Source: Pseudomonadales bacterium (GTDB taxonomy: Bacteria; Pseudomonadota; Gammaproteobacteria; Pseudomonadales; Azotimanducaceae). Taken from it: DNA of 63,675 bases. The first letter of the stretch is position 1. Every line of letters starts with the position of its first letter. The notes under the pieces are model-generated. The model made no database searches, was not told the origin of the DNA, and was given only the letters and a program-made list of their open reading frames with translations. The stretch is taken from contig JAJDTI010000162.1 in the NCBI GenBank assembly GCA_022827245.1, positions 1 through 63,675 on the forward strand, written 5' to 3'. The translations under genes were made by a program, and so were the position numbers. Shown piece after piece: positions 29,087 to 36,569 of the stretch.

Positions 29087-30343
29087 ATGACCATGAACGT
29101 CAAGCCCGTACCGCATCTCGACGACGAGGTGAACGAGATCCGGCTCGCCACGGCGGAGATCGTCAACGAGGACATCCTGCCGGTCGAGGACAAGCTGTAC
29201 GGCTGGACGTCCGACGGCTCGCGTACGTCGAAAGACGCCGTCGCGGAAGCGCGCGAACTGCGCCACCAGATCCAGGACACGGTCAAGCGGCGCAAGCTGT
29301 GGGCGCCGCACCTGCCGCAGGAGTTCGGGGGCATGGACCTGTCCTTCCTGCAGCACGCCTACATGAACGAGGTGCTGGCCTACAGCCCCGGCGCCGCATC
29401 GCTGTTCGGGGTCGTGGCTCCGAACTCCGGCAACCAGAAGATCCTCGTCAAGTACGGTACCCCCGAACAGCACCAGAAGTGGCTCGTCCCGCTGACGGAA
29501 GGCCGCATGCAGTCCGGTTTCTCGATGACCGAGCCGCACAACGCCGGTTCCGACCCCCGCTCGATCCAGACCCGTGCCGTCCTCGACGGTGACGAGTGGG
29601 TCATCAACGGCCACAAGTGGTTCACGTCCAACGGCCACGCCGCGGACTTCTACATCGTGATGTGCCGCACGGCGGACCCGGACGACCCGGGCGGCGTCAA
29701 CGAGAAGATGACGCAGATCATCGTGCCGAAGGACACGCCGGGCGTGAACATCATCCGCGGCGTCCCGGTCTGGGGCAGGGCGTCGAGCCACTGCGAGATC
29801 GTCTACGACAACGTGCGCGTGCCGAAGGAGAACCAGCTCGGCCGCACGGGTACCGGCCACCAGGCCGCCCAGGATCGGCTCGGGGCCGGCCGGATCTACC
29901 ACTGCATGAACTCCGTCGGGTCCATGTGGCGCAGCTTCGACCTGATGGTCGAGCGGATCATGACCCGCGAGGTGCACGGCGGCGAGAAGCTCGAGGAGAA
30001 GCAGTTCATGCAGGGCTTCATCGCGGACTCCTACATGGACATCCAGGCCGCGCGGCTGATGGTGGTCGACTGCGCCAACAAGATGGAGATCGGCGCCGAC
30101 TCGCGCACGGACATCTCCTCGATCAAGGTCTTCGTCCCCGCCGCGTTCCACCGCGTCGTGGACCGGGCCATCCAGGTGTTCGGCGCCAAGGGCGTCTCCG
30201 GCGACCTGCCGCTGTCGGGCTTCTACCAGGGCGCCCGCACGCTGCGCATCGCGGACGGACCGGACGAGGTGCACAAGATCCTCATCGCGAAGAACGTCCT
30301 GCGCCGCTACCACGCCGGCGAGACCTGGGACTTCGGCAACTGA
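29087..30343 (+). CDS. Acyl-CoA dehydrogenase (ACAD10/11-like)
   Basis: This 418-residue flavoprotein oxidises an acyl-CoA to the enoyl-CoA. Typical segments are LPQEFGGMDLSFLQHA, the FAD-binding loop GFSMTEPHNAGSDPRSIQT, the WVINGHKWFTSNG strand pair, and the C-terminal helical domain with IQVFGAKGVSGDLPLSGFYQ and RIADGPDEVHK. The ending GPDEVH is characteristic of the ACAD10/11 subgroup. ATG 29087 follows AAGGGGAG. It leads a group with a FAH-type hydratase, an MFS transporter and a class III CoA-transferase, suggesting breakdown of one organic acid via CoA thioesters. Confidence 0.93.
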   Translation: MTMNVKPVPHLDDEVNEIRLATAEIVNEDILPVEDKLYGWTSDGSRTSKDAVAEARELRHQIQDTVKRRKLWAPHLPQEFGGMDLSFLQHAYMNEVLAYSPGAASLFGVVAPNSGNQKILVKYGTPEQHQKWLVPLTEGRMQSGFSMTEPHNAGSDPRSIQTRAVLDGDEWVINGHKWFTSNGHAADFYIVMCRTADPDDPGGVNEKMTQIIVPKDTPGVNIIRGVPVWGRASSHCEIVYDNVRVPKENQLGRTGTGHQAAQDRLGAGRIYHCMNSVGSMWRSFDLMVERIMTREVHGGEKLEEKQFMQGFIADSYMDIQAARLMVVDCANKMEIGADSRTDISSIKVFVPAAFHRVVDRAIQVFGAKGVSGDLPLSGFYQGARTLRIADGPDEVHKILIAKNVLRRYHAGETWDFGN

Positions 30344-30361
30344 GGTTGCGGCAACACGATT

Positions 30362-30385
30362 CCGGCGCGGCGTCCGCCGCGCCGG
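30362..30385 (+). promoter_or_regulatory. Strong intergenic hairpin before the FAH-hydratase gene
   Basis: CCGGCGCGGC-GTCC-GCCGCGCCGG is a perfect 10-bp stem with a 4-nt loop, ending 1 nt before the GGGAG ribosome-binding site. No T-tract follows, so it is more likely an mRNA-stabilising or translation-tuning element than a terminator. Confidence 0.45.
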
Positions 30386-30395
30386 CGGGAGCCAC

Positions 30396-31100
30396 ATGAA
30401 CGAACTGATCGAGTCGATGGCGGCGGCCGTGCGGGCCGGCGAGGCCCTGCCGCCCATGCCCGAGGGGCTGAGCATCGAGGCGGCCTACGAGGTGCAGGAG
30501 GCGCTTGTGCGCGCTGTCGCGGGCGATGCGCTGGCGGGTTACAAGGCCGGTCTGACCGCACCCGCTGGCCAGGCCCAGTTCGGCATCGACCACCCGCTGG
30601 TCGGGGCGCTGTACGAGGCGGGACGGCTGGAGTCGGGCGCCGTGTTCGCCGGTGGCGCCGGCGTCAGCCTCGAGTGCGAGATGGGCGTCGTCATCGACGC
30701 CGACGGAACGCCGCGGTCCGCGGGACCGGTCATCGAGGTGCCGCGAATCGGCTTCTCCCGGCGCGAGGACGCCACGGGCATCAACCTGTGCGCCTGCAAC
30801 ATCGCCGCGGACCGGATCGTGGCCGGGCCGCAGTCCGCGCTCCGCGACGACTACGGGGAACTCTCGGTGACGCTGACGCGCGACGGAGACACCGTGCTGC
30901 AGGCGAGCCTCGACGAGGCCCTCGGCGGTCCCGTGCCCGCGGTCGCGTGGATGGTGGAGACGCTTGGCGACCTCGGACGTCCGCTCGCCGACGGCATGCT
31001 CCTCATCACCGGCGCCCTCGGCGGCATCCACCCCGCGGAGCCCGGCGCCTACGTGGCCGACTACGGCGTCCTCGGGCAAGTCACGTTCACGGTGACGTGA
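30396..31100 (+). CDS. 2-keto-4-pentenoate hydratase/FAH-family protein
   Basis: This 234-residue protein is related to the hydratase/decarboxylase branch of the fumarylacetoacetate hydrolase superfamily (MhpD-like). It shows YKAGLTAPAGQAQFGIDHP near the N-terminus, CEMGVVIDAD (metal-ligand region, E then E/D spacing), a PRIGFSRREDATGINLCACNIAADRIVAGP core, and the glycine-rich LADGMLLITGALGG. It is slightly shorter than typical 260-residue hydratases. GGGAG precedes the ATG. Its place between the acyl-CoA dehydrogenase and an MFS transporter suggests a step in the same catabolic route. Confidence 0.82.
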   Translation: MNELIESMAAAVRAGEALPPMPEGLSIEAAYEVQEALVRAVAGDALAGYKAGLTAPAGQAQFGIDHPLVGALYEAGRLESGAVFAGGAGVSLECEMGVVIDADGTPRSAGPVIEVPRIGFSRREDATGINLCACNIAADRIVAGPQSALRDDYGELSVTLTRDGDTVLQASLDEALGGPVPAVAWMVETLGDLGRPLADGMLLITGALGGIHPAEPGAYVADYGVLGQVTFTVT

Positions 31101-31122
31101 CCGGCCACACGGGACCGCGTTC

Positions 31123-32292
31123 GTGATCCCGAGGCGGTACCGGACCCCGATCGGCTTCCTGGTCGTCGCGAGCGTCGCCGTGCCGCTCGGCTTCGCCGCG
31201 TGGCAGGCGCTGCTCAACAACTTCGCCGTTGAGCGCGCCGCGTTCACGGGCGTCGAGATCGGCATCCTGCAGAGCCTGCGCGAGGTGCCGGGGTTCCTTG
31301 CGTTCACGGCGGTCTTCGTCCTGCTGGCACTGCGCGAGCAGACGTTCGCCATCCTGGCCCTGGCGATGTTCGGGATCGGCACGGCGTTGACCGGCTTCTT
31401 CCCGTTCGAGTATGGGCTCTACTGCACGGCGGTGCTGATGTCCGTCGGCTTTCACTACTTCGAAACCGTCAAGCAGTCCCTCTCCCTCCAGTGGCTATCG
31501 CTGGAGGAGGCGCCCCGCGTCCTCGGCCGCCTGATCGCGGTGGGCTCGATGACGTCCCTCATCTGCTTCGGCGTGCTGTGGGTCGCCCTCGAAGTGTTCG
31601 CCCTGGACTACGTGTGGATCTATCTCGTGGCCGGCGGCGGCGCCGTGCTGCTGGCGCTGTCGCTGTCCTCGTTCCCGCGGTTCGAGTCGAAGACGCCCCA
31701 GCGGAAGTCGCTCGTGCTCCGGCAGCGGTACTGGCTCTACTACGGGCTGACGTTCCTGGCCGGCGCGAGGCGGCAGATCTTCGTCGTCTTCGCCGGGTTC
31801 CTGATGGTGGAGAAGTTCGGCTACAGCGCGGCCAACATCGCGGCGCTGTTCCTCGTGAACCACGCGTTCAACTGGCTCTTCGCGGAGCGCATCGGGGCGC
31901 TCATCGGGCGCATCGGGGAACGCGCCGCGCTCACCTTCGAGTACGTCGGGCTGACCGCGATCTTCGTGGCCTACGCCTTCGTCGAGAACGCGTACCTCGC
32001 GGCGGGACTGTACGTCGCGGACCACCTCTTCTTCGCGCTGGCGATCGCGATCAAGACCTACTTCCAGAAGATCGCGGATCCCGCGGACATCGCATCGACG
32101 GCCGGTGTCTCCTTCACGATCAACCACATCGCCGCGGTGGCGATCCCGGCCGCGCTCGGCCTCGTCTGGATCGTCTCCCACAGCGCCGTGTTCCTGATCG
32201 GGGCGGCGCTGGCGGTGGGCTCGCTGGTGCTGTCGCAGAACATCCCGGCGCGTCCGCGGGAGGGTAACGAAGTGGTGTTCGGGCGGGTATGA
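31123..32292 (+). CDS. MFS transporter
   Basis: This 389-residue protein has 11-12 predicted membrane helices. It begins at GTG 31123 with RRYRTPIGFLVVASVAVPLGFAAW as helix 1 and has a cytoplasmic loop near residue 190 (SKTPQRKSLVLRQRYW) separating two halves. No substrate motif is recognised, and the classical MFS loop 2-3 motif is degenerate. Its stop overlaps an in-frame ATG of the next gene's long form, so it is close-coupled to the CoA-transferase gene and probably imports or exports the compound handled by the group. Confidence 0.82.
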   Translation: MIPRRYRTPIGFLVVASVAVPLGFAAWQALLNNFAVERAAFTGVEIGILQSLREVPGFLAFTAVFVLLALREQTFAILALAMFGIGTALTGFFPFEYGLYCTAVLMSVGFHYFETVKQSLSLQWLSLEEAPRVLGRLIAVGSMTSLICFGVLWVALEVFALDYVWIYLVAGGGAVLLALSLSSFPRFESKTPQRKSLVLRQRYWLYYGLTFLAGARRQIFVVFAGFLMVEKFGYSAANIAALFLVNHAFNWLFAERIGALIGRIGERAALTFEYVGLTAIFVAYAFVENAYLAAGLYVADHLFFALAIAIKTYFQKIADPADIASTAGVSFTINHIAAVAIPAALGLVWIVSHSAVFLIGAALAVGSLVLSQNIPARPREGNEVVFGRV

Positions 32293-32327
32293 TCCGGGGC
32301 GGTTCCCGCCTCAAGGAGCTTGCCGCC

Positions 32328-33509
32328 ATGTCCGCACAGCCGCTCGAAGGCTATACCGTCCTCGACCTCACCATCGCGCGCGCCGGGCCGAGCGCCGTGC
32401 GCCTGCTCGCGGACTGGGGCGCCGATGTCATCCGCGTCGAGCCTCCCGCGACCAACGGCGCCCTGACCGGGGTGCGGCGCGGGCCCGACGAGCAGAACCT
32501 GCACCGCAACAAGCGCGGCGTCGCCATCGACCTGAAGCGCCCGGAAGGGCACGCGGCGTTCCTGCGGCTCGCCGAGCGCGCGGACGTGGTGGTCGAGAAC
32601 TTCCGCGCCGACGTGAAGCGGCGCCTGAAGGTCGACTACGAGTCGCTGAAGGCGGTGAACCCGGCCATCGTCTACGCGAGCATCTCGGGCTTCGGCCAGG
32701 AGGGTCCCTACAGCGCGCGGCCGGGCGTCGACCAGATCGTGCAGGGCATGTGCGGCCTGATGTCCGTCACCGGCACGCCGGAGACCGGACCGCTCCGCGT
32801 CGGCATCGCGATCAGCGACACCGCGGCCGGCATGTTCCTCGGGCAGGGCATCCTCCTCGCCCTGCTGCATCGCGAACGCACCGGCGAGGGCCAGTGGGTG
32901 CACACCTCCCTGCTCGAGGCGATGCTGAACAAGCTCGACTTCCAGGGCGCCCGCTACACGATGCTCGGCGACGTGCCCGGTCCCCAGGGCAACGACCACC
33001 CGACGGCGACGCCGATGGGCACGTTCGCCTGCGCGGACGGCCTGGTCAACATCGCCGCCGCGTCGAACCGCATGTGGGAGAGCTTCTGCGGCGCCGTGGG
33101 GGCCGACGCGCTGCGGGAGGCGGAGCGGTACCGGTCGTTCCGGGGCCGGCGCGAACACAAGGAAGCGCTCAACCGGGACATCGAGGCGGCCATTGCCCAC
33201 CTCTCGGTGGAGGAACTCGTGCAGGCGCTGAACGCCGCGGGCGTACCGTGCGGACCGGTCAACACCATCGCGCAGGGGTACGACAATCCGCAGGCCGAGT
33301 TCCTGAAGATGAAGAAACCGGCCCCGCACCCCGAACTCGGCGATGTCGATCTCATCCGCTCGCCCATCAACCTGTCCCGGTTCCCGCAGGCCGAACGCTT
33401 CGACCGGGCCGCCCCGGACGTGGGTCAGCACACCCGGGAAGTGCTCTCGGAGTTCGGCTTCTCCGCGGGCGAGATCGACGAACTGTCGGAGACGCAGGCT
33501 GTCGGGTAA
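32328..33509 (+). CDS. Class III CoA-transferase (CaiB/BaiF family)
   Basis: This 393-residue protein of the formyl-CoA transferase family moves CoA between carboxylic acids. Marks are VLDLTIARAGPSAVRLLADWGADVIRVE at the N-terminus, NKRGVAIDLK, ADVVVENFRADV, and ISGFGQEGPYSARPGVDQIVQG, where the Asp of the RPGxD segment is the expected catalytic residue. VHTSLLEAML follows, and GVPCGPVNTI lies in the C-terminal part. ATG 32328 was chosen because AAGGAG lies 9 bp before it; an in-frame ATG 39 bp upstream overlaps the MFS stop and adds no homology. Confidence 0.93.
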   Translation: MSAQPLEGYTVLDLTIARAGPSAVRLLADWGADVIRVEPPATNGALTGVRRGPDEQNLHRNKRGVAIDLKRPEGHAAFLRLAERADVVVENFRADVKRRLKVDYESLKAVNPAIVYASISGFGQEGPYSARPGVDQIVQGMCGLMSVTGTPETGPLRVGIAISDTAAGMFLGQGILLALLHRERTGEGQWVHTSLLEAMLNKLDFQGARYTMLGDVPGPQGNDHPTATPMGTFACADGLVNIAAASNRMWESFCGAVGADALREAERYRSFRGRREHKEALNRDIEAAIAHLSVEELVQALNAAGVPCGPVNTIAQGYDNPQAEFLKMKKPAPHPELGDVDLIRSPINLSRFPQAERFDRAAPDVGQHTREVLSEFGFSAGEIDELSETQAVG

Positions 33510-33513
33510 CGGC

Positions 33514-33561
33514 TTGACTCTGGTCAGTTGGACCAGTTAGGGTAGTTGGTCAATCTGACCA
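33514..33561 (+). promoter_or_regulatory. Promoter and two palindromic operators of the toxin-antitoxin unit
   Basis: TTGACT (33514-33519) may pair with TAGGGT (33538-33543) as a promoter. One inverted repeat, CTGGTC-N5-GACCAG (33520-33536), lies between them. A second, TGGTCA-ATC-TGACCA (33547-33561), lies just after. Two spaced copies of a TGGTC half-site immediately before a Phd-type antitoxin gene fit autorepression. Confidence 0.6.
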
Positions 33562-33574
33562 GGACGGCGTCCGC

Positions 33575-33847
33575 ATGGGAGTGACATATTCGCTGCACGC
33601 GGCAAAGGCCCGCTTCTCGGAGGTGATCAGACAGGTGCGTGAGGGTGCGACCGTCACCGTCTCCTATCGCGGCGAACCGGTGGCGGAGATTCGGCCGTTG
33701 ACCGACCGGCAAGAGACTCTCGAGGAGCGGTTGCAGGCGCTTGAACGCAGGGGCGTCCTCATCCCGGGGTCCGGGGAACGGCGTTTCGAGCCCATCGCGA
33801 ACCGTCCCGGGGCGCTGGAGCGCTTTCTGGCGGACAGGGGCGAATAA
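33575..33847 (+). CDS. Phd/YefM-family antitoxin
   Basis: This 90-residue antitoxin has an N-terminal Phd/YefM DNA-binding fold (VTYSLHAAKARFSEVIRQVREGATVTVSYRGEPVAEIRP) and a longer charged C-terminus, likely disordered and toxin-binding. It starts at ATG 33575, 14 bp after the second palindromic operator. The PIN-domain toxin gene follows 7 bp after its stop. Phd-type antitoxins repress their own promoter as complexes with toxin. Confidence 0.9.
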   Translation: MGVTYSLHAAKARFSEVIRQVREGATVTVSYRGEPVAEIRPLTDRQETLEERLQALERRGVLIPGSGERRFEPIANRPGALERFLADRGE

Positions 33848-33854
33848 GAGGCGA

Positions 33855-34280
33855 ATGAGCAGCGAGCAAATGAAGCTCGCCTATGTGGACACCTCGGTCC
33901 TGGCCGCCCTGGCCTTCGGCGACGCGGAGGCGAGAAGCCTCGGCGACCTCCTCGGCGACTTGGCTGCGTACGACTGTCTGCTGTCGTCCAACCTGCTGGA
34001 GGCCGAACTGCGTTCCGCGTTCTCGCGCGAAGGCCTGCCCTTCGAGCGCCGCGCACTCGGGGACGTGCGGTGGGTCCTCCCCGAGCGGCCCCTGACGCGC
34101 GAACTGTCCGCCGTTCTGGCCAGTGGTTACCTGCGAGGCGCGGACCTGTGGCACGTCGCGACCGCCCTGTACGTCACGCCACGACCCGAGGACCTGGCGT
34201 TCGTGACCCTGGATGCCCGGCAGGCCGCGGTCGCCCGGGCCCTCGGCTTCATGACGGTCCCCGCCGCCGGCGGCGGGTGA
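33855..34280 (+). CDS. VapC-type PIN-domain toxin
   Basis: This 141-residue PIN-domain ribonuclease is the toxin of the pair. The four acidic residues of the active site are visible: D in YVDTSVLAAL, E in SSNLLEAELRSAF, D in GADLWHVATAL and D in FVTLDARQAA. ATG 33855 was used; an internal ATG at 33870 (MKLAYVDTS) would give the more usual short N-terminus. It is co-transcribed with the Phd-type antitoxin and ends 7 bp from the convergent MFS gene. Confidence 0.88.
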   Translation: MSSEQMKLAYVDTSVLAALAFGDAEARSLGDLLGDLAAYDCLLSSNLLEAELRSAFSREGLPFERRALGDVRWVLPERPLTRELSAVLASGYLRGADLWHVATALYVTPRPEDLAFVTLDARQAAVARALGFMTVPAAGGG

Positions 34281-34287
34281 CCCGCGT

Positions 34288-35607
34288 TCAGTCGGACGTC
34301 CCCGCCGCGTCCCGCGACGCCTCGATGCCACGCGCCTCGTTCACCGTGAGGAGCAGCAGCCCGCCGACGACGAAGAACGGCACCACGGTCGCCACCCCGG
34401 CCCGCTGACTGTCGAACGCCTCGGTCATGAGGCCGAATAGCAGCGGTCCGAGGAACGCGGTGATCTTGCCGGAGAAGGCGAAGAAGCCGAAGAACTCGGT
34501 GCTCTGCCGTTCGGGGACGAAGCGGGCCAGCAGGCTCCGGCTGGCGGCCTGGTTCGGACCGACGAAGATGCCGAGGGCCACGGCGGAGACCCACAGCCAG
34601 GTGACGCTGGGCGCGAAGGCGGCGAGCAGCGTGGCCCCCGTCAGCGCCACGAGACTGACCAGGATCGTCGTGCGGGCGCCGATGCGGTCGTCCACGAAGC
34701 CGAAGAGGGCGGCGCCGAGACCGGCCGCGACGTTGATGGCGATGCCGAAGACGATCACCTCCGACAGGCTGAGCCCGAACGTGCCGGCCGCGTAGATCCC
34801 GCCGAAGGCGAACACCGTCACCAGGCCGTCGTTGTAGACGAGGCGCGCGACCAGCAGCCGGACGATCTCCCGGTAGCCGCGGAGCCTGCGCAAGGTCCCC
34901 AGTAGCGCCCGATAAGCCCCCGCCGGCCCGCCGGCCGCGGGCGCGCGGTGCGACTGGCGCGGCGCCATCAGCAGCAGCGGCAGGCTGAACACCAGGAACC
35001 AGGCGGCAACGAGCAGGTTGGTCGCCCGGTAGTTGAAGCCTCCTTCCGTGGAGATGCCGAACAGCGGGTCGTCCCGCACGAGCACCAGCAGGGCGATGGC
35101 GAGGCAGGCCAGACCGCCCGCGTAGCCGAGGCCCCAGGCCCACCCGGACATGCGGCCCATCCGCTCCTTCGGTGCGATCTCGGGCAGGAACGCGTTGTAG
35201 AACACGCCGCCAAGCTCGAATGCGACGTTCGCGAAGACGAAGAGCACCAGGGCCAGGAGCACGGCATGCTCCATGCCGGGACGCACGAACGTCAGCGCCG
35301 CGGTGGCCGCGCAGCAGATCCACGTGGCCGCCGCCAGGTAGCGTCGCCGATGACCCCCGCGGTCGGCCATCGCGCCGAGCAGCGGCGACAGGAGCGCGAT
35401 GGCGATCCCGGAGACCGCGACGGCCCGCGACCACTGTCCCGTCCCCGTCACCTCGTCCGGGGCGATCGCCGCCGTGAAGTAGGCCGCGTACACGAACGTG
35501 ACCACGAGGGTCGTGAAGGCCGAGTTCGCCCAGTCGTAGAGGGCCCAGGCGAGGCCCGTCCGGGGTGGGGGGTAGCCTTCGGGCGCGGCTTGAACGGTGG
35601 CGTGCAT
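34288..35607 (-). CDS. Atg22/UMF1-type MFS transporter
   Basis: This 439-residue membrane protein has about 12 helices and the Atg22-like (UMF1) signature LAWALYDWANSAFTTLVVTFVYAAYF at the N-terminus. GAMADRGGHRRRYLAA, FYNAFLPEIAPKERMGRMSG and GPNQAASRSLLARFVPERQSTEFFG follow. Bacterial members are uncharacterised; the yeast relative exports amino acids from the vacuole. It starts 6 bp after the transglutaminase gene, so an amino-acid or peptide substrate connected with that operon is possible. Confidence 0.88.
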   Translation of the reverse strand: MHATVQAAPEGYPPPRTGLAWALYDWANSAFTTLVVTFVYAAYFTAAIAPDEVTGTGQWSRAVAVSGIAIALLSPLLGAMADRGGHRRRYLAAATWICCAATAALTFVRPGMEHAVLLALVLFVFANVAFELGGVFYNAFLPEIAPKERMGRMSGWAWGLGYAGGLACLAIALLVLVRDDPLFGISTEGGFNYRATNLLVAAWFLVFSLPLLLMAPRQSHRAPAAGGPAGAYRALLGTLRRLRGYREIVRLLVARLVYNDGLVTVFAFGGIYAAGTFGLSLSEVIVFGIAINVAAGLGAALFGFVDDRIGARTTILVSLVALTGATLLAAFAPSVTWLWVSAVALGIFVGPNQAASRSLLARFVPERQSTEFFGFFAFSGKITAFLGPLLFGLMTEAFDSQRAGVATVVPFFVVGGLLLLTVNEARGIEASRDAAGTSD

Positions 35608-35613
35608 GGGCCG

Positions 35614-36483
35614 CTACCCCGCGGGGGCCCCGTCGGATCTCACGCTGACGTGCACGGTGAGTTCCTCCTCGTCGCCGCCCTGGCGTACCCCGCGGGTCGG
35701 GGAGACGTCGCGGTAGTCGCGTCCCACCGCGACCCGGATGTGCCGGTCCGGGAGACCGAGGTTGGTGGGGTCGAAGCCGACCCAGCCGAGCCCGGGCAGG
35801 AGGCACTCCACCCACGCGTGCATGGCGTTGCCGGGCACGTGTGCATGATCGTCGCCGGTGACGTGCAGGTAGCCGGACACGTAGCGCGCGGGGATGGCCC
35901 AGGAACGCGCGATCGCGATCATGACGTGCGCGTAGTCCTGGCAGACCCCGCGGCGCGAGGCCAGGATGTGCTCGATCGGCGACTCGGCGGTCGTCGCGCC
36001 CGGCGCGTACGTGAAGGCGGCATGCAGCGTGTCCGACAGCGCCGCGACGGAACTGAGCGGGTCCCCCAGCGGCGCCAGCGCCAGCTCGCCGACGAAGGCG
36101 TCGAGCGCGGGCGTGGGCCGGGCCAGGGCGCTGGCGTGCGTGAACTCCCAGAGGTCGAAGCGATCGGTCCAGCTACGTACCGTATCCCAGGCGTCGGAGG
36201 CGAGCCCGGTCGGGCGTGGGTCCGCGGGCTGCAGCTCGACCGTCGAGCGGGCCGTGATCGTCAGCGCATCGTGTTCGCGGTGCAGCGCGAGCAGGTGGTG
36301 CGCGTTGCCGAACCCGTCCCGCGTGCACTCGAGGCTGCTCGGGGGTTCGGTCTCGATGGCGAAGGCGAGCACCCGCTGGCGGCAGTCCTCCAGCGGGCGC
36401 AGCCGCAGCGACATCACGCACGCGCTCGCAAGGGTAGCGTAGCGGTAGCGGGACACGTGCTCGATCAGGTAACGGAGACTCAC
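35614..36483 (-). CDS. Transglutaminase-like cysteine protease family protein
   Basis: This 289-residue cytoplasmic protein has a bacterial transglutaminase-like N-terminal beta domain (LRYLIEHVSRYRYATLASACVMSLRLRP) and a transglutaminase core. The catalytic triad is visible as Cys in RRGVCQDYAHVMIAIARS, His in NAMHAWVECLLPG and Asp in GFDPTN. Family members usually stand beside a circularly permuted ATP-grasp and an alpha-E protein and are thought to make or cut an unknown peptide. GTG 36483 with GAGG upstream was chosen since homology starts at SLRYLIEH; the frame is open another 81 bp. Confidence 0.9.
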   Translation of the reverse strand: MSLRYLIEHVSRYRYATLASACVMSLRLRPLEDCRQRVLAFAIETEPPSSLECTRDGFGNAHHLLALHREHDALTITARSTVELQPADPRPTGLASDAWDTVRSWTDRFDLWEFTHASALARPTPALDAFVGELALAPLGDPLSSVAALSDTLHAAFTYAPGATTAESPIEHILASRRGVCQDYAHVMIAIARSWAIPARYVSGYLHVTGDDHAHVPGNAMHAWVECLLPGLGWVGFDPTNLGLPDRHIRVAVGRDYRDVSPTRGVRQGGDEEELTVHVSVRSDGAPAG

Positions 36484-36569
36484 GGCCGTTGCCTCGGGGA
36501 GACCGGACCTCACGGGAGCATAGCGACCGGCGGCGGTGGTTGCATGCGAGCCCGGAGGGACCACGTCGG

